From Echiichthys vipera (lineage: Eukaryota > Chordata > Actinopteri > Perciformes > Trachinidae): a stretch of 64,000 nucleotides of DNA. Positions 1 through 11,556 of the stretch are shown here, one piece after another. The notes below the pieces were generated by a model. The model was not told the origin of the DNA and ran no database searches. It was given only the letters and a program-made list of their open reading frames with translations. The stretch covers positions 17,980,521-18,044,520 of the forward strand of contig OY829648.1 in NCBI GenBank assembly GCA_963691815.1. Reading direction: 5' to 3'. How positions within the stretch are numbered: position 1 is the first letter of the stretch; the number at the start of each line of letters is the position of its first letter. The position numbers were made by a program, and so were the translations under genes.

Positions 1-2966
1 TGTTCCATAGATCTCAAGACCTCACACTCGACACTGCATTTCCTATGGTCTTCAGCAAATCACCTGCCTAGTGTGAAGTCTATCGGAATGGTTGTCAAGA
101 GAGAGAATCTGAGGGACAAACAGAGAGTCCTTTCATTTTAGTTTGTGAATACTGAGAACAACTTCATCACTCAAGTAACATAGAAATGTTACAGGTTACA
201 TGAGAAAAAGTCTTATATATTTGCTGAGCCCTGTAAGTGGAGCAACCAGCGACCTTCCCTATTTTGTGAAAGCAGTGTCTTATATCAGCCTCTATCATTT
301 TAAAGATACCCTATTTTTTTCTCATTACATGCAATCAATCAATGATCGGGATGAGTTGTCACTTTGTTGCCGTGGTGGATATCTCTATGTGGAACAAAAC
401 TCTTTCATACGGTGCTGTGACGTCAATAGAGGAATGTGCAACCCTTCCTCCTCCGCTAAGCACTCCATGTTCTCAGGTGCTTGAATCCCTTTAGTTTTAC
501 TCCAGAGGGGATTTGAACAGCATGAATATGGATGTGACGATGATGAACCCGATGATGAAGGTAGTTTGGTCTTCTTTCAGATAAGCTCTAATCGCATTTG
601 GAGACCGTGGCAGCAGAGCTAGGTGTAAACTTGGCCAATGGCATTATGCGGATGGGGGGTGCAGAGTAGAGTGAAAGTGTGCGTGTGTGTGTGTATGTAT
701 GTGTGTGTGTGTGTGTGTGTGTGTTTGGGTTAGGGAATCACTTTGTGCAGCATTGAAACACTCATCCAGAAAGAAAGCAGTGGGTGGGGTGGAGGATATT
801 ATCTGAGCACACGTAATCCTAAACTATGGATTGATCTTTTGACTCCTCCCTTCTCGCTCCTTTCTTCCTCTCCCCTCTTCCTCCCTTCCATCCACCTCCT
901 CCCCTCATCCCGGAGTTTTTTGATTCCATTGAATGTTGCTTACTGCTGACGAGGCAGCGGGATGAGGGGCTATAATTAGCCCAGATATCCTTATTCATAT
1001 TCAAATTTCACATCTAATCTCACCACAGATTTCTAACAAGGAAACGATTGGCTTGCCCATTCCCATCAAAAGATGTGATAGGTCACATCACCTAGCAATA
1101 GAGTAAACCACAGCTTATGACGTTTAATGTGCTTGTTTGCACTGTGGGTTCTGCATTGGTGAAGGTAGTTGTACCTGCCTCCCCCTTTGTACTACAAACT
1201 GATTCAAATATTCTGCCTTTCAAAGAAGCAGTGTATTTCCCCTTTAAAATGTCTTTGTGGGTATATTTTCAGCTGCAATGTTACACTTGTTCATCAACTT
1301 CCCAAACAATATGTTTTGATTATGCCTTTTGAGAGGGTACATAGAATTAATATGATTTGTAAAACTACAATAGAGTAACATTTAGCTCCAAATTGATGCC
1401 GCCTGGGCCAGAGTGGTGCCAATTCTAGAGATCTTCCCTGACTGGCCACAGACAATCAGCCCCTTTATTCTGGTCCGTTCTTCCTGATCAAACTAACAAC
1501 CATCCTCAAGTACAACAAACTGAAAATGTTGTTCTCCTCACTCTTTGTACACAGGAATATAAGCAATTATGAAGCTATTGAGCATATATTTTTCAATTTT
1601 TCAAAAATGAAGACATCTGTGTGTTTTTCGGAAACAGCATTTTTAGTTTCAAGTACCATGTTTCTTTCTAATGCTGACATGATGGCCAAACTTCTGTGGT
1701 GCATCATTGATATGAACATGTCATACTTTTACATATCCTCCAATTCAGTTCATACTAAACTTTTTTCCCCACTACAGCATTGGTTGTGTACCGTTTTTAA
1801 GTCTGTCCCTTTACATCATTCAATGACGTTTTCACATTTGAGCCACATAGAGGGGTTCAACGAATATATTTAGCAAAAAATGATTTTAATTTAAGTTTGT
1901 TTCATCAAAACATTGGATCATTTTCCACCTAACATCATGCCATTGTTACCCTCTTTGCCAACACAACATATACACTCATATGTCCTTGAATCAGCCTATA
2001 ACATAAATATGTTTTAGAAAACAACATAAATAATATAATTAATTATAAATACTTAAAAGAATTTAAAAATTACAAATGACAGCTTGCATACTTGTGTCCT
2101 AATGTATTTATTTAACAACACATTGCACAATTGTGAAATATGTTGAAAAAAAATCATATCACAAACACGTGAACCCACTTTGTTTATCTTTATCTGTAAC
2201 AATTTACCATACTATTTTCTCGCTTATATCAGGCCTTTTTTATTCAGCAAAGGGCTGACTCCTCTCTCAGGCAGGTTTTGTGTCACAAGGGTGCAGTGAA
2301 GCTTGCTTGACGTGTATATAAAAAATATATATTTAAAAAAAAAAAAACTCAGCTCCACTCACCTCAGGGTGTGTGGTGCATCCATGGTGTATGGCCTACA
2401 TGCTCGCTCAAGCATAAGCCGATGTAGCCTCAGCCTCCCTGGTGCTGCAACTCAGAGTTTGTCATTTATCTCAGATGGGTTTTTATAATGTGCTGGAAGA
2501 AAATTCTATGTTTTTGGACTGAAAGTCACACAGTGGCAGTCTCAGTATTAGAGTTAACCACTGTGTTATGCTTTTAGATTCAAAGCTTTCAGATGAGGCT
2601 CTTGGAAACTTTGAATGAGCAGCTCATTGGAATGAGCTTTATTTCTTGCTGTCCAACACCAATACCGAGGACTGTGTCAGAGCCAGAGCAGCCAGAAAAT
2701 AGATTTCACTATGTTGAATTGTAATAAGAAAGTGGCAGGTAAAAAAGAGCTTTAAATAAAAGGCAGACAGGTACATTTATTGTTTTAATACATGAGCAAG
2801 TAGGGAAGGAACATACGGGGGAGAAGGGAGTGATGGAAGGAAAAACAGAACATGAATTTTTTCTTGAAGAGTTCAGTCTAGTCGTTATGACTCTTATTTT
2901 CAGAGCGATTAAAATAAGCAGCAAGAATTGAATGACCTTGTCTTCTCTTGTTTACTTATTTATAAA
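1..2966. other. Gene-free interval
   Basis: I see no exon, RNA gene or recognisable transposon here. It holds one GT microsatellite (listed separately), a short pyrimidine-rich run near 840-910 and an A-rich stretch near 2315-2347. Open frames are short, without recognisable motifs, and compatible with chance. Confidence 0.6.
677..724. repeat. (GT)n microsatellite
   Basis: About 48 bp of GT dinucleotides with a few GC and AT interruptions. Confidence 0.95.
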
Positions 2967-3058
2967 CATCTATCTATCCATCCATCCATCCATCCATCCA
3001 TCCATCCATCCATCCATCCATCTATCTATCTATCTATCTATCTATTTATCTATCTATC
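2967..3058. repeat. (CATC)n-(TATC)n compound microsatellite
   Basis: A block of CATC units followed by TATC units, 92 bp, with one TTTATC interruption near the right end. The block boundary suggests that a C/T variant spread within the array by slippage. Confidence 0.97.
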
Positions 3059-3164
3059 AAATGCCTTGTTTGCAGTATTTCATGTTTTCTGTAACTTTCT
3101 GCCAATAGTGGTATTTCAAGATGCTGAGCACTTCCATGATCATTTAATTAATAATACATTAAAG

Positions 3165-4043
3165 CAGGGGCGGAGTGGGACACAAAAATCCACCGGGACA
3201 ATTCTGACTGCACTGACCATAACGGGCCCACAACTGGCCCAACCCATCCCCTCCACCAGGACTTAACGGAAATGTGACCACTAAATGGCAGAAGGCAAAT
3301 CACACAATGACAATAAAGTGTAGGTTTAAAGCTTTTATGTAATTGCTACAAATAAACAGATGCTGAAATATAAATCTGACACGAGGTAAATGACAGCTGT
3401 GTGTGTGTGTGTGTGTTTTGCGAATTCGCAACAATGTCAAGGCTTGAGCTAACCGCTCCCTGTCAACTCACCTGCATCACAAATTGACGCCACGACAAAT
3501 CCATGATTTAACTGAGCAAATTAAACACCCAATTCTGATTCCTTTTCCACTTCCAAAAATCCGCTTCTTCAACCTTGACGCTTTCTCTCCATCTGACAGC
3601 CGCTCATTCATCCCCATTCGATCATTGGATAAACGCGGAACGATTATTGGAGCGATACACAGTTCCCGTTTCCATGAGGCTTTGCCTCCATTCTACCTTA
3701 ATTTATGAACAAAAACTTAAACAAGTTAAACAAGGTAAATCGTTGGCCATTTTATATTTGTGGTCATGAAAGTTATGTAACGTCTGAAAAAAAATAGATA
3801 AAGATAGGAGGCTAAACAAAAATCAGTAGGATGGCTAAATGAGAGTGAGTCTGACACTCTGGCAACCATGAGTGAGATGTAAAGAGAAAATAAGTGTTAT
3901 ATATAGTGGTTGGACTCTCTACATATTTGGTTTGGAGAGGTCTTGGATATTTTCTTGATTCTGAAGATTTTTAACTTATTAGCTTATTGCCCGCCAGTCG
4001 ACCGGGAAATCTCCCAGTCTTCCCGATTGCCACTCCTCCCCTG
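3165..4043. mobile_element. Non-autonomous hAT-type DNA transposon
   Basis: The left end begins CAGGGGCGGAGTGG and the right end, read on the other strand, begins CAGGGGAGGAGTGG: 13 of 14 bases match. The element is flanked by a perfect 8-bp direct repeat CATTAAAG (3157-3164 and 4044-4051). An 8-bp target duplication and a CAGGG-type terminus are characteristic of the hAT superfamily. The 879-bp interior shows no recognisable transposase, so it would have depended on a transposase made elsewhere. It carries a short GT run at about 3399-3416 and several short open frames without known motifs. The clean duplication suggests fairly recent insertion. The superfamily call is solid from the ends; the named family is unknown. 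Confidence 0.87.
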
Positions 4044-6202
4044 CATTAAAGACTACAGTTTTTCAAATTGATGATTTGATGTGACTGATAACAGAGAAGT
4101 TAAAAATGCCACCTCAAATAAAAAGAGATTCCCACAGTAGATTGAGGAGGCCTATAAGAAAATCCAAGAACCTTTCTGCTATCAAAATTTAGAGTAAGAA
4201 AAGGCCATTTTCATTTTCTATCCCCATAATCTAATTTTTTTTAGATGCAGTTTAGACCTGTTAGTGGCAGTTTAAATTAAATTTTTACTGCTAAGATCTG
4301 TTTTGTTTTACTGTAATATCCCACACGCCTCACACTTCTTTGTAGCTCTTTCTGCTCTCTGTTTTCAATATTATTGTATCTTGTTACAATGAAAATATAA
4401 CTCCTGTAATAGTTAGTACTGACATTTAGTAACCATTAAGGATATTTTTTACCTCATCATTTAAATTCACAACCATTTCTTTTAATCAAAGTTCAAGTCC
4501 ATTTTTGTTCTGTACCAAACTCCTGATCCTTCTGACAACTCAGACTATCCTGATGCAAACACTCCACCCCTCTAGTCCTCCAAGTAGGTCACAACATCCA
4601 CTAGGAATGATTTACAGATGCTAATTGGCCTACCTGTGATGAAAGCATGGCAGCATGTCAGTGTGGCTTAATTGGTATAGAAGCCTTTCTATATTCACAT
4701 GGTCACATGTTTATTTTCTATCCTCAGGTTGAGATTATTTGAGCAACAGAACCCCACATCTGCTCAAACACTGAGAAGTCACTCTGTAGAACAACATCAT
4801 GTTAACATCTCAAATACAAAAAGACATATCATACTTATATGATCCACTCAACAACATTTCATATATCTAGTTTGTCATGTAGAGAACGCAATTTGAGAGA
4901 TTGTTATCTAGACCGTATAGTCTGTCATAGTGTTTACTATTTGTTCCTGTTTAAAGCAGCATGATGTCAACTCCAGAGAAGACTGAAGCCATACTGTGAC
5001 ATGGTAACATATGCCAGTTTGAATCTTATTCACTTACGTATTGACAGCGATGACATTTCATGGTTGGGAGGAGTACTTTGTATCAAGCTTGACCTATCAC
5101 CATGTCCTTCCCCCTTAAAGTGTTTGAACATATTACTTGACGTTTCGTGTCATACAGGGTTTTGACTTTAGACATTCCTTCTTTTTGCCATTTGTTTTTG
5201 GCTGTCCATCACTTTAATAGGTCAGAAAATACACTGTGGCCGGTCTAGGTCAAAGCTAGGTGGCACCATAAAGTGATAAGGTCAGTGGTTTGATTTCCAG
5301 TTGACCTCAAATGTTATAGTAAAGCACATAGCCATCGTCTGTTGTGTTCTCTTGTTGGCTTGTTTAGAGCTTGTGAGAGCTTACTCTGCTCTTTTTCATC
5401 ATTATAAGTTAATCAGTTAGCCAACATGTATTTTAACAAAAATGGAAATTCTTCATTTACACACATTGAGATTAAACTGAGCTAGGTATTAGAGAAATAT
5501 TTGGTAAATGCACCCATCGGTAGCAAGCATGTTTCCTGCTAAAGTGTCCTTGAACAAAACCCCCTCTTTGCTTCCAGCAGAACAAGCTGACTTATTAAGT
5601 GGCGAACGCAGATTTAATTTCTTGGTTGTACTGCACTCTATTTACCTTCTCATCAGCAGCCAGGTTCAAACAGTCTACTGAAGTCACATCACTTGTCTTA
5701 TTTTCACTTTCACTGGAAAAACACGAACATAACATTAGTCCTTGTCAAGATAGAAACTGTATCTCTCTAATCCTGATGCTATCAGAATAAAAAAATAAAT
5801 AAAGATACCCCATGCACTGTGGTTCTTCTCTCCTGGGTACCAGAAGGTGCAGGGTAAACCACAGTAAATCAAATAACTCTGAATTCCAGTGCACACCAGA
5901 ATATCAGTGAAAGTGAAAGTGTGTCGACAATTCTATGCACATTGTTGACACTTATCCATGGTAAATCTTTCAGGCATTATGAACAATATGTACATAGCAA
6001 ACAACACAACCGATAACTGGTAGGAACCCACACAGCTGTTCTGTCATTATGTCCGACGGAGTTTCATTTTATCTTATCACCCCGACCTGCATCCAATCTG
6101 CTGGAAGTCCAAAGAAGAAGAAGTAAGTGAGACAGTGCATCCAATCAGCGATGTGGAATCATTGTCCAATGCGTACCTACCCTTTCCAGTTTTTATCTCA
6201 CC
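4044..6202. other. Gene-free interval with a possible SINE head
   Basis: No exon or RNA gene seen. AT-rich unique-looking sequence apart from a weak tRNA-like segment at 5253-5310 (listed) and a possible SINE-body phrase at 5553-5572 (GTGTCCTTGAACAAAACCC). Confidence 0.55.
5253..5310 (+). repeat. Possible degenerate tRNA-derived SINE head
   Basis: AGCTAGGTGGCACC resembles a pol III A box and GGTTTGATTTCCAG a B box (consensus GGTTCGANTCC), at roughly the spacing of a tRNA-like SINE head. A TGTCCTTGAACAAAACCC phrase 250 bp downstream resembles the body of the fish SINE at 42510, but that spacing is too long for one intact copy. No target duplication was found. Confidence 0.3.
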
Positions 6203-6377
6203 AAATGTTGTGTTTTCTCTTTTGCTGTTGTGTTTTGTGAAATGTTGTGTTTTTCGAAATGTGTTTTGTGAAATCTCTGTGTATTTTCTCTTTTATTGTG
6301 TTTTGATAAATGTAGTCTTTTTTTTTAGATGTTGTATATTGCTAAATATTGTGTTTCAGAAATGTTGTGTTGTTTCC
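6203..6377. repeat. Degenerate minisatellite, core AATGTTGTGTTTT
   Basis: About ten variants of a 14-22 bp unit with core AATGTTGTGTTTT followed by TGTGA or CTCTT spacers. Unit length and sequence drift strongly, so this is an old tandem array. The open frame across it follows from the lack of stops in the unit. Confidence 0.65.
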
Positions 6378-6539
6378 TTCAGGGCCACCGTATGTAGGGA
6401 GTTGTAAGGGATATATTAGGTAAGAAGGGGGATACAAATTTACAAATTCTGCCAGACTGCACTCTCAACCTGCCACAAAATGTATTCCTTCTATAGAATG
6501 AACAATCTGCAACATTTTTAAATTCTATAAAATATGTAC

Positions 6540-6625
6540 TTCTCTTACTCACTGATAGCTCACCTGCTAGAGAAGATGAACCATGAATCAAAAGATGATG
6601 TTTCAGCAGCCGGGGTTCAATCTGA
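6540..6625 (+). repeat. Possible tRNA-like SINE head
   Basis: TAGCTCACCTGCTAGAG resembles an A box and GGGGTTCAATCTG a B box about 45 bp further on. The segment does not fold convincingly as a tRNA and has no matched acceptor stem, so a SINE head is more likely than a tRNA gene. No tail or target duplication seen. Confidence 0.33.
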
Positions 6626-8723
6626 TTCTATGCTTTTTATTGCAATTCAGCCTGTAACAATTCAGTTGGTCCTCATCTCCAGTACAAATTGTCTACAGGC
6701 ACTATAATTCAATCAGAGAGAACTTTATTCTGAAAGAAGAAATTATTTTTATTGACGTGCAAAAAAGGATTAGAATGCGAATAGTCTTTAACCCCATCGT
6801 GATATCATATTTAAGGGGGTGTTGACGCCAGTGAAATGGGAAACCCTATGGAGTCTAAACACTGCTGGTGGTAGTGATGAGATGAAGAGAATGCTAAAGT
6901 TCTGGATGTTATGAGTGCACTTCTTATGAGCTCAATCATCAATAACACTGGAGGTGAATGGGTTGGGGGAGATATGCGATGATTTAATCTAAAATGTCAT
7001 CTAACAGCAGCAGAGACAACAGAATTAAACCTTGACAGCAGCAACATAATGCTGATCGAGACAGCCCTAAAGTCTGATCGGTTTATTGGAAAGAATGAAC
7101 ACTCATAATGAGCTGGTTAAGGAGAATCGGGAGCAGTGAGAGAATTCTGAATAAATGAAGCCTTAAGACAGTATTCCTGATTGAACTGACATTGAGTTTC
7201 TTGTCTTGATATTCAATCTGTACTGAATGGCTTATTCTCCACTATGCTGATGATGACGAGACTCTTTTTTACAGTAATAAGTGACTCTTAAATATCTGCT
7301 GTTTCTCTACGATTTAAGACTTGTTGTCATATTTTGATGTGGCATTGTAAAATAGCACAGAAAAAAAATTATAATCTTTTTTATACTTTTGCCATTTTAC
7401 CAGTCGTACTGCCCTATTTTATGTGAATGGTTTGACCTGCCAGTGACACATCTATGATTCATACCCGAGCCTTCCTGATTACAGATTTGTTTTCAGGCAG
7501 CTCATCGGATCTCCTGTACATGGATCACAGGATAATTGGGTACTGCCAATTATTTTTGAAGCAATGCATACGAGGAGGAAGAGGTTCATTCTGCCTAAAA
7601 TAGCACGAATCAATATCCACAACTCTGATCATTATGGAAATGCCGTGTGTACTCTTGCATGATGGAATGAGTTCGAAGACAACAAGGACAGGGTTGTGAA
7701 GTGGTAGAGGCAGTGGATGTATTAGGAATTGATATACTCATATTGAATCAAATATTCATATTAAATGGATAAGAAAAGAATATTTTCAGAGACCACAACA
7801 ACAACAACGCCTGTTTTGTCAACATCACAAACGTCTGGGGACAACAAAATGACATGTAGAGTATATCATTGAACTTTTAAAAAGTGTAAAGGAAACACTC
7901 AAAACCGCAGAGACCACGATAATGCAATTAGCTACACAGATGGGTGACGCCAAGCCTTCAGTCAGAATTACAGAAATCTCATAGCTTCAGTTGAAGAAGC
8001 CAAAATAAGCAACCAATTCTTCTCTGCTGATTTCATCACATTACAGTTATTTCAGATATTGTTGTAATCGGCTGTGTGGGTTTGTAATAATATTAACTTA
8101 CACACATTTAAATGTAACATGTTTTCAATAAGCATGCATAGTATGTAAACTATTTTCCATTGGAAGTGACACTTACAGAATGTGCATTCACATGTACAAG
8201 AATGCAAACATACAGAAATGTACACAAAAGCAGACATACACAACTTCTTTTCTTGTCCTCTTAATGCATGCACATCAGCTGTCTTTACACTCTCACTCCT
8301 TCTCTTTCTGTCCGTCTATCATGCCGTATATACCTTGTCACAGTCTTTATTTCTACTGTAAGTCAATTGACACAGACATCTGTGCACTCTCATCTGTAGT
8401 GATAATTGAGTTTTGTGTTCATAATGTATATAAATACCATTACACACTCTTCTTTTAATTTTTTCCCTTGTTCCTCGTCATGTAGCTGAGCAGTGTCTGG
8501 GTCCTGTAGGAGACTTAATGGAGTGTGTCTTTTCCAGGCTTTGGGAGTCAACTCCCTGCTGTTAATGCAGGGAAAGAGGAGCAGAGGCGCGGCTGGATGA
8601 GCATTGGTAGCCATCACCTCACACCAGGTGACTGACTGAATGAACTACATCCTGTGCAGTAATAACACAGCATCAGAATAGTGCTGGTAATGTTATTTTG
8701 TGTCCAGTATCATATTTAATATA

Positions 8724-8726
<3 letters not shown>
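6626..8726. other. Gene-free interval
   Basis: Nothing recognisable: no exon-like frame, no transposon ends, only a short AAC run near 7797-7808. Confidence 0.55.

Positions 8727-8772
<46 letters not shown>
8727..8772. repeat. (TA)n tract abutting the Tc1 element
   Basis: Pure TA repeat ending exactly where the Tc1-like element begins. A shorter TA-rich tract (about 9322-9344) lies on the other side, so the element either inserted into a TA array or its TA target was amplified. Confidence 0.95.
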
Positions 8773-8773
<1 letters not shown>

Positions 8774-9320
8774 CCACTTTATTAGGCATACCTGGTGCCT
8801 AATAAAGTGTCAGTGTGGTCTTCTGCTGCTGTTACCTATCTGCTAGAAAGGTAGGTCGTGTTATGTGTTCACAGATGCTCTCCTGCATTCATTTGTTGTA
8901 ACCAGCGGATATTTGAGTTACTGTTGCCTTTCTATCAGCTCGAACCAGTCTGGCCATTCTCCTCTGAACTCTGACATCAACAAGGCATTTACGCCCACAG
9001 AACTGCCCCTCACTGGATATTTTCGCTTTTTCGGACGATTCTCTGTAAACCCTAGAGATGGTTGTGCGTGAAAATCCCTGTAGATCAGCAGTTTCTGAAA
9101 TACTCAGACCAGCCCGTCTGGCACCAACAACAATGCCATGTTCAAAGTCACTAAAATCACCTTTCTTCCCCATTCTGATCCTCAGTGTGAACTGCAGCAG
9201 ATCGTCTTGACCATGTCTACATGCCTAAATGCACTGAGTTGCTGCCAAGTGATTGGCTGATTAGAAATTTGCGTTAACAAGCAGTTGGACAAGTTCACCT
9301 AATAAAGTGGCCGGTGAGTG
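8773..9320 (-). mobile_element. Internally deleted Tc1-like DNA transposon
   Basis: The ends GCCACTTTATTAGG (8773) and CCTAATAAAGTGGC (9298-9311) are inverted repeats of a widespread fish Tc1-like family, flanked by TA-rich DNA as expected for TA-targeting elements. The interior holds the transposase N-terminus on the minus strand and then jumps almost at once to the distal end, so the catalytic DDE part is missing. The length is about 550 bp, against roughly 1.2-1.6 kb for full-length Tc1 elements. At the left end the terminus is present twice head to head (8775-8788 and 8796-8809), making a perfect 14-bp hairpin. It cannot encode its own movement. Confidence 0.9.
8889..9173 (-). pseudogene. 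Tc1-like transposase, N-terminal fragment
   Basis: A 94-codon frame starting at the ATG at 9173 encodes the DNA-binding N-terminus of a Tc1-family transposase. It starts MGKKGDFSDFE, and residues about 18-45 form a paired-like helix-turn-helix containing GLSISETADL and SRTTISRVYRE. A second basic helix-turn-helix-like part (GRKCLVDVRVQRRMARL) follows. In the family these domains bind the terminal repeats and a C-terminal DDE domain cuts and joins DNA. Here the frame ends at a TGA (8889-8891). Family-like residues continue for about a dozen codons beyond it, then the sequence passes into the element's other end, so there is both a premature stop and a large deletion. Not functional. Confidence 0.92.
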
Positions 9321-9344
9321 GTATATACTGTATATATATATATA

Positions 9345-10497
9345 GACGTGGCAACATGCATAATCAAAACCATAAGGGAACCAGAAATAGTGCACTAGTG
9401 GGGCACTTCACAAGGTGACACCATTGACAGACAAGATGTACAGACCAGGCCACTTTCAAAAGGGGTAAGAGCAAGAAAAATATCATAACATGTCCAGCAA
9501 ATGATAGAGCTTGCTCTTCTGCAAGTAGAAGAGAACTTTCCAGATTTCCAGATTGGAGCATGTTTGACTATTATTCTGCATGGATATACGTACATCAACA
9601 CAGATGACCATGAGTTCCCATTTTATGTCGGTCTTATTGGCTGTAAGTGGACCAAAGCCAGCTACTAAAACATTGTGCTTGAGGAGGATTGTCAATGGTG
9701 AGAAACCAACATTTCTTGGCCAAAATCCAAGCCTTGTTATAACTTTATGAAAGCATCAAATGAAATTCTTTGCATGCTGGGGTTTGGCTCCGGCCACAGA
9801 AAATGTATGGAATTTATAGTCTCAACTCGCTTTCCACCCAGGCTGGGCTGTGCCTGGTCTTCCAGATGTTAAATTGAAGCCCCGTCAGTTCCCATGTAAA
9901 GTTTCTCAGTTGAGTCGGCAGTTTCAGGCTGTGGGAGCAAGTTAGGAAAAAAAATTGCAGACCCATGAAGACTCTATCAAAGCAGCCCGACAAGATATAG
10001 CAGACTGCCTCTGGGATGATCACTGTCTGAATTAGAAATAGATACATTCTGTGAAAACTTAAAGTCTAATTCCAAACCAGTCCATCAGCCAAAATTTCAA
10101 AGCTTTAAGTTGATTTGATATAGCTGAATTTCAAAGAGTAGAAACAGACAAACTAAAAAGGTTAAACAAAAGGCTAGAAAAATAAACAATGAGTTTAGTT
10201 CAGCTAAACTAAAGCCCCTGCACAGCAATTGGAAGTCAACAAGGCCAAAGGGAAAACGGTCTAGGGATCCATTTGGATGTTGGCCCACAGCACCTTTGTA
10301 TCTTGTTGGCAGAGAAAAGTTGCCCTCCGGCTACAAGGCAAAACCACTCTAGCCTTTCCTTTGAGATGCTGCCTGTTGTTGCTGTCTATTTGTGTGGGTA
10401 GAGGAGCATGCTAGTGACTCAGGCAGACAGTTGTAATTACGGTCAGCTTCTCAGCTGGATAAGCAGCAAGAGAAAATACGCCACCCCCCACTCTACT
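9345..10497. other. Gene-free interval
   Basis: No recognisable gene or transposon. A 24-codon protein-like frame (about 9957-10034, containing AARQDIADCLWDDHCLN) follows a CAG but lacks a pyrimidine tract; treated as chance. Confidence 0.5.
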
Positions 10498-10645
<148 letters not shown>

Positions 10646-11456
10646 CATGGAAACGTATGTGACGCACAAGGTTTGTAGTAATACACAGAGGCATGTGGAC
10701 AAGATGAAAGCGTCAGAAAATCTCTGTAATGAATTGAACAAGTAGGACACTACTCATTAGAGATGCATTTGTGTATGTGAGGCATGGACAATTCATTATT
10801 TTCAGTCTCACAAATTCTGATGCAAGCCAGCAGAATCAGAAAGATATTTTAATATGTTTTCAGCTCAGATAATCTGTTAAGCAGTTAGTCAGGATGGGTG
10901 CACACTCAAACTGGATAATAAATATATATATATTTTATATAATATTTATTATATATTTTTTATTGCGGTGGCACGCAAAGATGGAAAAAAATGGAAATGC
11001 ATTTTGTTTTCAAGGGTGATGGCAGAAAAATAGTTGTGCATAAAGTCAGAAGAGATATAAATGGATTGGTAGTGTAAGGATGGATTAACACAGCACAGAA
11101 GGGGGAACTGTTGTATCAAATCCAAATATGTGTTTGTTCATGTACACTGGTGGATTCAGTCCATGTTTGAAAAAAAAAAATGCTGCAAAACTATCCTATA
11201 GGGTGCCCCTCTTTCAGAGATAATGTGATCAAGTGCCCTATTGGATGACTTTCCAGTGGAGAAAATTAGATGCAGTGCACTAATGGGTACCTTTACATGG
11301 AGAAAACGTGACACAGTGCTCTCTAGGATGCCCTTAGAATGGAGAAACATGATGCAGTGCCATAGACAACGTTCTACATGTTGGTGCCCCATCACATGCA
11401 GCTGGTGTCCTTTCTATGTTTTTTTGCCTCTGTGTGCTATAAATCTGTCATAACTT

Positions 11457-11556
11457 AATTCCTCCTCTGCTGCCACCTTCCAATCTGGGCACTGGGGTGG
11501 ACTGGGGTTTAGCAGCGGGAAGGTGGCAGCAGAGGAGGAATTGAGTGCCCAGATTG
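11457..11556. repeat. Crossed inverted repeat (A-B-A'-B')
   Basis: Arm A (11457-11481, AATTCCTCCTCTGCTGCCAC...) is perfectly complementary to A' (11518-11542), 25 bp. Arm B (11481-11493, CAATCTGGGCACT) is perfectly complementary to B' (11544-11556), 13 bp. The order is A, B, A', B', so the pairs cross rather than nest as they would in a simple palindrome. A single inversion-duplication would give A-B-B'-A'. Confidence 0.95.

Noticed and set aside
2967..3058. Regular short repeats as a possible CRISPR array
   Set aside because: Pure 4-bp tandem repeats without spacers, in a eukaryotic context; the same holds for the other arrays.
4671..4740. tRNA-like A box (GTGGCTTAATTGGTATAG)
   Set aside because: No acceptable B box at the right spacing and no cloverleaf; too weak for a tRNA or SINE call.
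9957..10034. Protein-like THEDSIKAARQDIADCLWDD frame after a CAG
   Set aside because: The preceding bases are A-rich rather than pyrimidine-rich, and the frame is interrupted by a stop upstream and ends after 24 codons.
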